Positions 31,204 through 39,535 of a DNA stretch of 53,143 nucleotides are shown here, in pieces. This stretch comes from Pseudomonas sp. ICMP 561 (lineage in GTDB: Bacteria; Pseudomonadota; Gammaproteobacteria; Pseudomonadales; Pseudomonadaceae): the NCBI RefSeq assembly GCF_002699985.1, contig NZ_LKBT01000012.1, positions 431,922 through 485,064 on the forward strand, written 5' to 3'. The position numbers were made by a program, and so were the translations under genes. The notes beneath the pieces were generated by a model. That model was not told where the DNA came from. It saw only the letters and a list, made by a program, of their open reading frames with translations, and did no database searches. Numbering within the stretch: position 1 is the first letter of the stretch; every line of letters starts with the position of its first letter.

Positions 31204-31797
31204 ATGCAAGCCTCAGCTATAAACTACCAACCGATGACAACGATTCGACTGCACGGGCAGCTCCGGCAATTCGGGAAAACCTTCAGGCTTGCGGTTAATT
31301 CTCCAGCCGAGGCGATCAAAGCTCTGTGCGTGCAAATCCCTGGATTCGAGCGTTTTCTGTCTAACGCGAAATCACGCGGACTTGAATTCGCTGTGTTTCG
31401 CGATAAGCGCAACATTGGTGAGAAAGAGCTCAAGTACAACGGCGCTGGCGAAATCCGCGTTGCCCCTGTGGTGGTGGGCAGCAAGCGCGGCGGCATTCTT
31501 CAGACGATTGTCGGGGCTATTTTGATCGTCGCAGGTGTTATCTTCTCGGCTACTCCTTTTGGCGCGCCGCTCATAGGTGCAGGTATCGGCCTGGTCGCTG
31601 GCGGCGTAATCCAGATGCTCAGCCCGCAAGCCGGAGGCCTGAAGACCAGCGCCGCGCCAGAGAACACGCCCGGCTACGCGTTCGGCAGCGCGAAAAACAC
31701 GACCGCATCCGGTAATCCTGTCCCGCTGTGTATTGGTGAGCGTCGATGGGGCGGCGCAATCATCAGCGCCGCGATCTACGCCGAAGATCAGATGTAA
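31204..31797 (+). CDS. Tail assembly protein, lambda gpI-like
   Basis: 197 residues. The N-terminal ubiquitin-like part (TTIRLHGQLRQFGKTFRLAV, AEAIKALCVQIPGFERFLSN) is followed by a hydrophobic Gly-rich segment (TIVGAILIVAGVIFSATPFG, APLIGAGIGLVAGGVIQMLS) and a C-terminal SGNPVPLCIGERRWGGAIIS. This is the gpI plan. I chose the ATG at 31204, preceded by GGAGAAAAG. The frame continues upstream through the lipoprotein gene but is out of frame with it and unlikely. It would help assemble J at the tail tip. Confidence 0.88.
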   Translation: MQASAINYQPMTTIRLHGQLRQFGKTFRLAVNSPAEAIKALCVQIPGFERFLSNAKSRGLEFAVFRDKRNIGEKELKYNGAGEIRVAPVVVGSKRGGILQTIVGAILIVAGVIFSATPFGAPLIGAGIGLVAGGVIQMLSPQAGGLKTSAAPENTPGYAFGSAKNTTASGNPVPLCIGERRWGGAIISAAIYAEDQM

Positions 31798-31818
31798 GCC
31801 CAAATCGAAACACCGTAG

Positions 31819-31839
31819 CCGCCCTTGAGGCGGTTTTTT
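31819..31839 (+). terminator. Terminator between the gpI-like and J genes
   Basis: CCGCC/GGCGG stem with a CTTGA loop followed by six T. It is nearly identical in build to the hairpin at 31168-31187 and is followed by the same ribosome site cassette. Confidence 0.82.
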
Positions 31840-31856
31840 ATTGCCTGGAGAAAAGC

Positions 31857-34800
31857 ATGGGCGCAGCAGAAAAGATCGATATCTACGGCGCGAAGGGCGG
31901 CGAAGACAAGCCTAAAACGCCAACGGAAGCGCCGGATAGCCTTCGCTCAATTGCTATCGCCAAGATGCTGATTGGAGTCGGGGAGGGTGAGTTCGAAGGC
32001 GTTCCCACTGCTCGTGACATCTACCTCGACAACACGCCGCTGCAAGACCCTCAAGGCAACATGAACTTCCCGAATGTGAAGTGGGAGTGGCGCAGCGGCG
32101 CTGTAGATCAGACATACATCCAGGGCATTCCATCGGTTGAGAACGAAACATCGATCGGTACTGAGCTGCGCAGCGGGACCCCATGGGTTCGTTCGATCAC
32201 GAATACCCAGCTTTCGGCTGTGCGGATTCGCTTCGCGTGGCCAGCGCTTCAATCGGTGGATGCGAACAGCAACATCAAAGGGTACCGCATTGAATACAGG
32301 GTTGAGCTGGCAACTGATGGCGGCGCTTATCAGCAAGTTCTGAATGAGGCTGTAGATGGCAAGACGACGAGCACCTATGAGCGCACCAGGCGTATTGACC
32401 TGCCCAAGGCGACCTCCGGCTGGCTGATGCGAGTCACTCGGCTAACTGTTAATCAGAACAACAATAAAATCTCCGACACCATGCAGATCGCGGGCTTCAC
32501 CGAAGTCATCGACGCGAAGATACGCTACCCAAATACCGCGTTGCTCTACATCGAGTTCTCGGCTGAGCAGTTTCGCAGCATTCCCGCCGTCACCGTGGGG
32601 TGCAAGTCCCGAAAGTGGCCTGTTCCAAGCAACTACGACCCAGAAACTCGGACCTATACAGGCATCTGGGATGGCACCTTCAAGGAGGCGTACACAAACA
32701 ACCCTTCTTGGGTGACGCGCGGGATCACCATTAATGATCGCTTCGGCCTTGGTCGCCGTATCAAGTCGTGGATGGTCGATAAGTGGGAGCTGTACCGCAT
32801 TTCCCAGTATTGCGACCAACTGGTGCCAGACGGCAAGGGCGGTATGGAGCCGCGGTTCATCTGCGACTTGAACCTGCAGAGCAAGGCTGATGCTTGGTCG
32901 CTGCTCCGCGACATCTCGGCAATCTACCGGGGCATGACCTACTGGGCCCAAGGCCAGGTCTTCACCCTGTCAGATATGCCTCGCGCTACTGACTTCGACT
33001 TTGCCTACACCAGGGCGAACGTCATTGACGGTAAGTTCACCTATTCCAGCGCCTCTGAGCGTACTCGCTACACCCGGGCGCTGATCAGCTACGACAATCC
33101 GCTGAATAACTACGACACTGATGTAACGGCTGTCACTGACCCGAAGCTTCAGCGTCGTTATGGCGACAACCCGCTGGAAGTCAGCGCGATTGGCTGTACT
33201 CGTGAGTCAGAAGCGCAGCGCCGCGGTAAGTGGGCGCTGCTTACCAACTCCAAAGATCGCGCTGTCGTCTTCAGGGTTGGGCTCGATGGTCGGATTCCGC
33301 TGCCTGGCTATGTGATCCCGATTGCAGATGAACTGCTCGCCGGGCGGGCCGTTGGCGGGCGTATCTCAGCCGTAAACGGTCGAGTGATTACCCTTGATCG
33401 TGACACTCAGGCCAAAACCGGCGACAGGCTGATCCTCAACTTGCCTGACGGTAAATGTGAGGGGCGGACCGTTCAGCTCGTGAGCGGTCGTCAGGTCACT
33501 GTCACCACGGCCTATTCGGTTCAGCCTGAGCGTGAACTGGTCTGGGCGCTGGATGCGGATGATTTGGCTATCCCGCTGTACCGGGTGGTCAGCGTGGCCC
33601 GGCCGGAAGCTGGCGTGTTTGAAATCTCGGCCGTTCAATACGACCCGAGCAAGTTCGCGCACATCGATACCGGGGCGCGCCTTGAAGAGCGCCCAATCAG
33701 CGTTATCCCGATCACGGTCGTTCCGGCACCGGCCAGCGTAGCGCTGACAGCAACCTCTTCGATTGTGCAGGGGCTTTCAGTAGCCACCATGACAATCAGT
33801 TGGCCTGCCGTGAACGGCGCAGTCAGCTACGACGTGGAATGGCGCAAAGACAGCGGCAACTGGATCAAGCTTCTTCGCACCGGCACGACCAGCGTAGACG
33901 TAGTGGGGATATACGCTGGGGATTACGTTGCACGCGTCCGCGCGGTGAGCGCCTTCGATATCTCGTCGATCTGGCGCAACTCGATGTTGACCCCACTGAC
34001 TGGCAAGCAAGGTCTTCCGCCGGCCGTTTCGTATCTGACGGCGACGCCTTTGCTCTTCGGTATCTACCTGAAGTGGGGCTTTCCCGCTGGTGCTGAGGAC
34101 ACTCAGCGCACCGAGATCTGGCACGGGCCTACAACCAGCCTTGAGGCGGCGACCAAGCTGACGGACCTGTCATACCCGCAGAGCGATTTCTCAATGCTGG
34201 GCCTGCGTGCTGGCGTGACGTTCTTCTTCTGGGCGCGCCTGGTGGACCGGATCGGCAACATCGGCCCTTGGTATCCATTGGGCATCGGCGTGATGGGGCA
34301 GACCAGTTCTGAGGCCGCTCCGATACTAGAGCTCATCGCCGGGCAGATTGGCGAAACCGAACTCGGCAAAGAAATCCTGGACAAAATCAACCTGATCGAA
34401 GGCCTGCAGGATCAGATTGATGCCTTGGACGGGCTGAAAGCGTATGTGCCAAGTGAGACCTACGTCAAAGGCCAGATGGTCGTAGTTGATGGCCGCATCT
34501 ACCAAGCCGAACAGGCCGTACCGGTCGACACGCCGCCGCCTAACCTCGATTACTGGACCGACGTCGGCGACCTACTGGAAACCGCGAATGGCTTCGCCCA
34601 GCAGATCGAGCTGAACACTACGTCCATCCAGGAGATTAACGGGGTGCTCACCTCGCAGGCCACAAGCCTGCAAGCTCTGCGCGCTGCCAGTCGTGACGAT
34701 GACGGCGAAGGCGACATGATCGATGCCCTGCGAGGCTGGAATGCAACAGCCAGCTTTGCAGAAGAGGTAAAGGTCAGGACGACACAGAACAGCGCTCTTG

Positions 34801-35423
34801 CCCAGCGGCAGACCGAGTTGAGCGCCGAGGTTGACGAGAACTCAGCAAATCTCACCGAGCTTGTCCAGACGGTAGCGACTGACAAGGAAGCCACTGCTCT
34901 TGCACTTCAGCAGCTCAGTGTTGAGGTGGATGAAAACTCGGCGGCTATTCAAACCCAGTCAAAAGTCATCGCAGATGTGGACGGCAAGGTCAGCACCTCT
35001 TGGTCGGTGAAGATGCAAGTCACGTCCAATGGGCAATACGTCGCGGCGGGTGTCGGGCTCGGTATTGAGAACGGCCCGGCCGGTCTTCAGAGCCAGTTCC
35101 TGGTGTCGGCTGATCGGTTCGCTATCGTTAACACGATTGCGGGCGGGGCCTTGTCAGTTCCATTCGCGGTGCAAGGCGGTCAGGTGTTTCTAAGGTCGGC
35201 CTTTCTCCAGGACGGCACGATCACCAACGCCAAGATCGGCAGCTATATCAGCTCAACGAACTATATCGCCGGTCAACAAGGCTGGATCCTAAACAAGAAC
35301 GGCACACTTGAAATCAATGGCGTCGTCGCGGGTGGCGGAAGGCTGGTTATCACCAATCGCTCGGTGCGCGTGTACGACCTCAACGGAGTCAAGCGGGTCC
35401 AGCTGGGAGATCTCACTGAATGA
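31857..35423 (+). CDS. Tail tip / host specificity protein, lambda J-like
   Basis: About 1188 residues. The start GAAEKIDIYGAKGGEDKPKT is the standard J opening. The core has RSIAIAKMLIGVGEGEFEGV, YPNTALLYIEFSAEQF and RPEAGVFEISAVQYDPSKF. Two fibronectin III-like domains follow (about 640-830, ATMTISWPAVNGAVSYDVEW). A helical region comes next, then a C-terminal DUF1983-type end (SQFLVSADRFAI, NYIAGQQGWILNKNGTLEIN). It contacts the receptor and sets host range. The start at 31857 uses the GCCTGGAGAAAAGC cassette. The stop overlaps the next gene by 4 bp. Confidence 0.93.
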   Translation: MGAAEKIDIYGAKGGEDKPKTPTEAPDSLRSIAIAKMLIGVGEGEFEGVPTARDIYLDNTPLQDPQGNMNFPNVKWEWRSGAVDQTYIQGIPSVENETSIGTELRSGTPWVRSITNTQLSAVRIRFAWPALQSVDANSNIKGYRIEYRVELATDGGAYQQVLNEAVDGKTTSTYERTRRIDLPKATSGWLMRVTRLTVNQNNNKISDTMQIAGFTEVIDAKIRYPNTALLYIEFSAEQFRSIPAVTVGCKSRKWPVPSNYDPETRTYTGIWDGTFKEAYTNNPSWVTRGITINDRFGLGRRIKSWMVDKWELYRISQYCDQLVPDGKGGMEPRFICDLNLQSKADAWSLLRDISAIYRGMTYWAQGQVFTLSDMPRATDFDFAYTRANVIDGKFTYSSASERTRYTRALISYDNPLNNYDTDVTAVTDPKLQRRYGDNPLEVSAIGCTRESEAQRRGKWALLTNSKDRAVVFRVGLDGRIPLPGYVIPIADELLAGRAVGGRISAVNGRVITLDRDTQAKTGDRLILNLPDGKCEGRTVQLVSGRQVTVTTAYSVQPERELVWALDADDLAIPLYRVVSVARPEAGVFEISAVQYDPSKFAHIDTGARLEERPISVIPITVVPAPASVALTATSSIVQGLSVATMTISWPAVNGAVSYDVEWRKDSGNWIKLLRTGTTSVDVVGIYAGDYVARVRAVSAFDISSIWRNSMLTPLTGKQGLPPAVSYLTATPLLFGIYLKWGFPAGAEDTQRTEIWHGPTTSLEAATKLTDLSYPQSDFSMLGLRAGVTFFFWARLVDRIGNIGPWYPLGIGVMGQTSSEAAPILELIAGQIGETELGKEILDKINLIEGLQDQIDALDGLKAYVPSETYVKGQMVVVDGRIYQAEQAVPVDTPPPNLDYWTDVGDLLETANGFAQQIELNTTSIQEINGVLTSQATSLQALRAASRDDDGEGDMIDALRGWNATASFAEEVKVRTTQNSALAQRQTELSAEVDENSANLTELVQTVATDKEATALALQQLSVEVDENSAAIQTQSKVIADVDGKVSTSWSVKMQVTSNGQYVAAGVGLGIENGPAGLQSQFLVSADRFAIVNTIAGGALSVPFAVQGGQVFLRSAFLQDGTITNAKIGSYISSTNYIAGQQGWILNKNGTLEINGVVAGGGRLVITNRSVRVYDLNGVKRVQLGDLTE

Positions 35424-35737
35424 GTTTCGGAATGAGGGTATGGGGCGGCGATGGTACGCCCCAGCTGGATGAGAACTCTTTCACCATCCGGGTCGTTCTA
35501 TCAACGCTTGTTACCTTCTCAGGTGGGAAGTCCAGTCAGGACTTTTCCGTTCCGGGAGTGGACGCGTCGAACGGGGTCGCTTTTGTCATTCCTAACGGGC
35601 CGTACAACGACAGGGACCGACAGTTCGAAACTGAGCTTTTGAGCGGGGTGGCCAGAGTCTACAACCACACGCGAACCTACGAAGCCAGCCTTATTGCGGC
35701 CGGCACCATGAGGCTAATCGTTATGAGGTTCAAGTAA
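35420..35737 (+). CDS. Small tail tip accessory protein
   Basis: 105 residues, starting in the J stop. SFGMRVWGGDGTPQLDENSF parallels FGMRLWDGASSLLFDSGTPN in the next protein, so both share a small beta module. The rest is strand-rich. Position after J suggests a tip cap or fibre-linked protein. The gene overlaps the next by one base, so all three (J, this, next) are translated together. Function unknown. Confidence 0.75.
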   Translation: MSFGMRVWGGDGTPQLDENSFTIRVVLSTLVTFSGGKSSQDFSVPGVDASNGVAFVIPNGPYNDRDRQFETELLSGVARVYNHTRTYEASLIAAGTMRLIVMRFK

Positions 35738-36417
35738 TGACGTATGGCTTGCAGTTCGTGAACAGTAACAATGTCGTAACGCTCGACTCTGAATATGCCC
35801 GACTTATGGTCATCTCTTCGGGCCGATTCAGTCCAACAGAAGAGAGCGGCTTTGGGTCTACCACTTACTTTGCAAGGCCCGTGACGTCTCAGGAGCCGCC
35901 TTTAGTATTCGTCAGGCCCGATACAGTTAACAGGGTTGCCGGGCTGTGTCTCATGCGCGTGATTGGTGGTCCGGGAAACTGGACAGGCTTCTACGTCAGA
36001 GCTTATGACAATAAGACAGCTCAGCCTAATGGCCGATATTTCGTGGCCGCTTTCGGGGCCCAGGCAGTCGCGGACTTCGGCATGAGGTTATGGGACGGAG
36101 CGTCGAGTCTACTGTTCGATTCGGGCACACCGAACGCAATCTTCACTCGCTCATTTCAGAGTTGGAATTATGAAAGATACGATACGTCCGACCAAGGATT
36201 TACGCGGATTTACTACAGCGTTCCGTTCAACTTCCCAGAAGACGAGTACCTACTAATAAATTCCTTTGGCATGGGCATGAATTCGGGAAGCGCAATTACA
36301 CGAGGATTGTATTGCTGGTGGGATTTCCCGCGTTCGAAGCTCTACGCAATAACCTCTGCACCCGCTAATCCGACTGCATTCTTCCTTCCCGCGCTGTTCG
36401 CTAAAACGAACTCCTGA
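35737..36417 (+). CDS. Tail tip accessory protein, larger paralogue
   Basis: 226 residues, strand-rich and low in charge (TYGLQFVNSNNVVTLDSEYA, RLMVISSGRFSPTEESG ...). The second half holds ADFGMRLWDGASSLLFDS, the module also in the previous small protein. The C-terminus is aromatic (YCWWDFPRSKLYAITSAPAN). These look like beta-sandwich tip or receptor-binding proteins. The family is common in Pseudomonas siphophages, but the function is not established. Confidence 0.75.
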   Translation: MTYGLQFVNSNNVVTLDSEYARLMVISSGRFSPTEESGFGSTTYFARPVTSQEPPLVFVRPDTVNRVAGLCLMRVIGGPGNWTGFYVRAYDNKTAQPNGRYFVAAFGAQAVADFGMRLWDGASSLLFDSGTPNAIFTRSFQSWNYERYDTSDQGFTRIYYSVPFNFPEDEYLLINSFGMGMNSGSAITRGLYCWWDFPRSKLYAITSAPANPTAFFLPALFAKTNS

Positions 36418-36445
36418 CGCAACCATATTAAAATGGGTATTCGAT

Positions 36446-37567
36446 ATGTCCTGGTACAGAGCGGGCACGGTTTCCGTTGCCCAAAATTCGACAACCGTTA
36501 CAGGTGCTGCGACCGCATTCGCTGCCAATAGCCGTGTAGGTGACGGGTTCGTGGGGCCCGATGGTCGCGAGTATGAAGTCACCAACATCGCCAGTGATCG
36601 GGTACTGTCGATTCTTCCGGCTTACAAGGGTGAGACTGTTGCGGGTGGCACTTACGCCGTAATCCCGATTCAGGGCTACAACAAAGCGACGGCTGATGCG
36701 CTGCGCAAGGTGTCCGAGTCGTTCGTAGATGTCACTTCGAGCGTAGAGGCTGCGGCCCAGTCTGCCGCAGCCGCCAACGAGGACCGCCTTGCTGTTGATC
36801 TGGCCGCCGATAAGGTAGCGGCGAACCTCGAGTCTGCAGAGCTTGCCGCGCAGACCGCTGGCCAGCATGAGACCAACGCCGCGAATAGTGCGAGTGCTGC
36901 AAATCAATCAGCCTCAGCGGCTGGGCAGTCCGAGGCACAGGCGAATCAGTACCGGCAGGCAGCGGCAGCGAGCGCGGCGGCAGCAGCAGCTTCTGAGGGT
37001 AATGTTTCCAACAAAGTTAACGTATCTGATATTCAGGACTTACTTACAAGCACTGCTATTAATAAGCCTCTCAGTGCAAATCAAGGGCGCGTGTTAGCCA
37101 ATCAAATAATCCCCGTCGAGAGAGGAGGGACCGGATCCACAACATCCGCCAGCGCTAGGACAGCGCTCGGCCTAAAATCGGCATCAACAGCGGATATCGT
37201 TGGTGTTGTGGCAGACGGTGCAATTATTGAATCTGCCTCGAATTCCAATGGATACTTCGTGAAATACGCTGATGGAACATTGCTTTGTTCTTACAAGGCG
37301 GATGGCGTTTCCCAAGCAATAACCGCAAGTACGGGCTCAATTTTTCAAGCGGGGGCAGAATTAACATGGACATACCCAGTAGCTTTCATCGCTCCCCCTA
37401 TAGTGAACGGTAATGCAAGCCGGAACGACGGCACGGTCATTATTGGATGCTTCATCCGCGCGGTGAGCGCCACTGCAACCTTGTGGCGTCTATGGTCGAG
37501 CACTGCCTTCTCAGCGGGCAACGTTAAGGATGTCCTCTTCACTGCGGTAGGCCGATGGAAGGCCTAA
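36446..37567 (+). CDS. Tail fibre protein
   Basis: 373 residues. The N-terminal domain SWYRAGTVSVAQNSTTVTGA is typical of Pseudomonas phage fibres and binds the tail tip. Residues about 80-185 form an Ala/Ser/Asn/Gln-rich coiled coil (EAAAQSAAAANEDRLAVDLA, NSASAANQSASAAGQSEAQA). Then comes the fibre repeat IPVERGGTGSTTSASARTAL and a C-terminal beta domain ending AVGRWKA. It would form trimers and bind the host surface. The last 170 residues use more AT-rich codons, as expected for exchanged receptor-binding tips. Confidence 0.88.
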   Translation: MSWYRAGTVSVAQNSTTVTGAATAFAANSRVGDGFVGPDGREYEVTNIASDRVLSILPAYKGETVAGGTYAVIPIQGYNKATADALRKVSESFVDVTSSVEAAAQSAAAANEDRLAVDLAADKVAANLESAELAAQTAGQHETNAANSASAANQSASAAGQSEAQANQYRQAAAASAAAAAASEGNVSNKVNVSDIQDLLTSTAINKPLSANQGRVLANQIIPVERGGTGSTTSASARTALGLKSASTADIVGVVADGAIIESASNSNGYFVKYADGTLLCSYKADGVSQAITASTGSIFQAGAELTWTYPVAFIAPPIVNGNASRNDGTVIIGCFIRAVSATATLWRLWSSTAFSAGNVKDVLFTAVGRWKA

Positions 37568-37582
37568 AAATAGGTGAGTGTA

Positions 37583-37924
37583 ATGAAAATTATTTTATCG
37601 CCTGTACGGCGAGAAGAGACGATCTCGGTTGTAAAGCGAGGTGACGTGCTTTTTGTAAATGGGGAAGAGTTCGATTTCTCTCCAGTGGGCGAGGGCGATA
37701 CTTTACCCCGGAGCGCAATTGACTCAATTTGGTTCGGTGGGCCAGTAGACCGAGTCGACGGGGAGCTTACCCTGACTATGATTTTACCACTGCCTGGCAA
37801 CTTCAGCCCTGAACAGGCGTTCCCTACGCCCCTCCTGAACGTACCGGATGGAGATGTTTGGCTTCCTCAGCCTTTGGCCTTAACCGCCAGCGAAGACAAG
37901 GAAAGCACCGATGAGCAACATTGA
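37583..37924 (+). CDS. Small protein after the tail fibre, possible assembly factor
   Basis: About 113 residues. The ATG at 37583 follows an AGGTGAG ribosome site. A GTG at 37574 is a weaker choice. KIILSPVRREETISVVKRGD and VLFVNGEEFDFSPVGEGDTL are followed by a strand-rich middle and an acidic tail. Such proteins often accompany Pseudomonas fibres and are annotated as fibre-associated. It overlaps the following gene by 14 bp. Confidence 0.68.
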   Translation: MKIILSPVRREETISVVKRGDVLFVNGEEFDFSPVGEGDTLPRSAIDSIWFGGPVDRVDGELTLTMILPLPGNFSPEQAFPTPLLNVPDGDVWLPQPLALTASEDKESTDEQH

Positions 37925-38279
37925 CTGGACTCAGATGATTACCAAGGAGATGAAGGAAAAGATCGCAGCGGCTTTGCGTTTGGCGGAGGCCAAGGCCGAT
38001 CTCGCTTCACGGAACGGAGCAGCGGCTGCTCAGATAGTGCGAATTCAGGATCGAGTTGAAACACTTGGCTACGGGATCGAAAGTGGAGAGGCAACAGGGG
38101 AAGACGAAGCCGAGCTTGCTGCTTTAACGATCAGCCTCAAAGCGTGGAAGGCCTACAAGTTCGCGCTGGGCAAGGTGGCCGTTCAGCCAACCTGGCCGCT
38201 TGCACCTGTTTGGCCAGCAGCTCCAGCCATTCCAGACATTGCCGCCGATCCATCCGCGATAGCTCCTGAAGCCGTCTAA
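37911..38279 (+). CDS. Tail fibre assembly protein
   Basis: 122 residues. SNIDWTQMITKEMKEKIAAA is a helical start. LAALTISLKAWKAYKFALGK followed by the Pro/Trp block VQPTWPLAPVWPAAPAIPDI matches the C-terminal signature of phage tail fibre assembly chaperones. It would fold or attach the fibre encoded upstream. Translation overlaps that of the preceding gene, and a terminator follows. Confidence 0.8.
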   Translation: MSNIDWTQMITKEMKEKIAAALRLAEAKADLASRNGAAAAQIVRIQDRVETLGYGIESGEATGEDEAELAALTISLKAWKAYKFALGKVAVQPTWPLAPVWPAAPAIPDIAADPSAIAPEAV

Positions 38280-38299
38280 CCGTAAGAGCAGTACCCGCA

Positions 38300-38325
38300 A
38301 CCCGCCATCGAGCGGGTATTTTTTT
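38300..38325 (+). terminator. Terminator between fibre assembly and lysis genes
   Basis: ACCCGC/GCGGGT stem with a CATCGA loop, then A and seven T. As at 31168 and 31819, it is followed at once by the GCCTGGAGAAAAGCATG cassette. Confidence 0.88.
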
Positions 38326-38339
38326 GCCTGGAGAAAAGC

Positions 38340-38777
38340 ATGACCGTATCCGAAAAAGACCGCGACATCCTTGCGCGCACGTTGTGGGGGGAGGCGCGCG
38401 GCGAAGGCCTTCCCGGCCAGATCGCCGTGGCGTGGACTATTCGCAACCGCGTCGAAATGGACCTCAACAATGACGGCAAGCCGGATTGGTGGGGTGAAGG
38501 GTATAGCGGTGTGTGCCTGAAGCCTTACCAGTTCAGTTGCTGGAACAAAAACGACCCGAACTACCCGTTCCTGTCCGGAGCGAAACAGATCCCTTTCCGC
38601 GAACTGGCTCAAGCGCGTATCGCTGCTGACCTGGTGATCGACGGCAAGCAGCCTGATCCAACTAGCGGCGCGACTCACTACTACGCGACCACGATGCCCA
38701 AGGCCCCTGCATGGGTCGCGAAAGCCAAGCAGACGCTGAAGCTAGGTCATCACATCTTCTTCAAGGATGTGCCATGA
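38340..38777 (+). CDS. Endolysin, SleB-type cell wall hydrolase
   Basis: 145 residues. DRDILARTLWGEARGEGLPG (catalytic Glu at about residue 18), then QIAVAWTIRNRVEMDLN, PYQFSCWNKNDPNY and SGATHYYATTMPKAPAW are the hallmarks of SleB/hydrolase-2 lytic transglycosylases used as phage endolysins. No signal peptide is seen, so release needs a holin. The stop overlaps the Rz start. It cuts peptidoglycan at lysis. Confidence 0.9.
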   Translation: MTVSEKDRDILARTLWGEARGEGLPGQIAVAWTIRNRVEMDLNNDGKPDWWGEGYSGVCLKPYQFSCWNKNDPNYPFLSGAKQIPFRELAQARIAADLVIDGKQPDPTSGATHYYATTMPKAPAWVAKAKQTLKLGHHIFFKDVP

Positions 38778-39310
38778 GCCCAGCCACTCAGCTGTACCTG
38801 AGGCTGGGCGGCACTCTCATTGTCTTGCTGATCATCGCCGGATCGCTTTACGGAGCGTATAGCCACGGCGTGCACGTCTCTGGCCTGGCATGGCAGGCGA
38901 AATGGGAAAAGCAGTTCGGCACCCAGGCGCAGGCCGTAGCAACGACAACCAATGATTACCGAACCGAAGAACAGCGTCGCCAGAAAGCGGCCAACCAGGT
39001 GGCTAACGATGCGAGACAAGAACAGACCGCTGCGCTTACTGATGCTGCTATCGCTGACACTGCTGGCGACCGGCTGCGCGTCGAAGCCGGAAAGCTGGCC
39101 GCCACCGCAAGTTGCGCCCCCGACGATACCGGCGCTGCCGAACGAAGCAAGGCAGCCAGCCGCGCCGCCATGGTGCTCTCCGACTTGCTCGGCAGGGCTG
39201 ATGCGCGAGCGGGAGAGCTGGCAAAAGCTTATGACCAATCCCGAATAGCGGGGCTGGCCTGCGAGCGCTTTGTTGATGCGCTCCCCAAACCCTTGATTAC
39301 CCCTGAGTAA
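38774..39310 (+). CDS. Rz-like inner-membrane spanin (DUF2514-like)
   Basis: 178 residues with an N-terminal membrane anchor (about 6-30, LYLRLGGTLIVLLIIAGSLY), then a periplasmic helix rich in Ala/Gln/Arg (TTTNDYRTEEQRRQKAANQV, ANDARQEQTAALTDAAIADT). This is the i-spanin plan, resembling DUF2514. An o-spanin gene is embedded in the +1 frame (39009-39248). Together they fuse the two membranes at the last step of lysis. The ATG at 38774 overlaps the endolysin stop. Confidence 0.85.
   Translation: MSPATQLYLRLGGTLIVLLIIAGSLYGAYSHGVHVSGLAWQAKWEKQFGTQAQAVATTTNDYRTEEQRRQKAANQVANDARQEQTAALTDAAIADTAGDRLRVEAGKLAATASCAPDDTGAAERSKAASRAAMVLSDLLGRADARAGELAKAYDQSRIAGLACERFVDALPKPLITPE
39009..39248 (+). 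CDS. Rz1-like outer-membrane spanin lipoprotein, embedded in Rz
   Basis: About 79 residues in another frame wholly inside the Rz gene. The basic start RDKNRPLRLLMLLSLTLLAT leads to a lipobox LATGC (Cys at residue 23). The mature part is Pro-rich (SKPESWPPPQVAPPTIPALP), as in Rz1. Nested Rz/Rz1 genes are known from lambda. The frame is open earlier (38952), but the signal peptide fixes the start near 39009. Confidence 0.85.
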   Translation: MRDKNRPLRLLMLLSLTLLATGCASKPESWPPPQVAPPTIPALPNEARQPAAPPWCSPTCSAGLMRERESWQKLMTNPE

Positions 39311-39322
39311 CGGAACAATAAG

Positions 39323-39535
39323 ATGGCGACGACCCAGCTGATTCAGAAATACATGGGCCAGACGATGCTGATCGTCAAGGCAAATGGCGGCAGCGTGACC
39401 GTCGAAAAGCAGGTCGGTGCAAGCTGGGTGGTGACCGATACCTTCACCAGAGACGGCGGCTACCTGCTGCAGCTCGGCAACTCTTCGACTCGCATCACAC
39501 CCTCAGCCGGTGCATCCTTCGAGGTGACCCGATGA
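39323..39535 (+). CDS. Small protein of unknown function, 70 aa
   Basis: ATTQLIQKYMGQTMLIVKAN, then SVTVEKQVGASWVVTDTFTR and a strand-rich end. The beta-hairpin style resembles small tail or baseplate caps. It overlaps the SGNH hydrolase start by 4 bp, so the two are probably made together. The ribosome site (CGGA) is weak. The family is not recognised. Confidence 0.68.
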   Translation: MATTQLIQKYMGQTMLIVKANGGSVTVEKQVGASWVVTDTFTRDGGYLLQLGNSSTRITPSAGASFEVTR

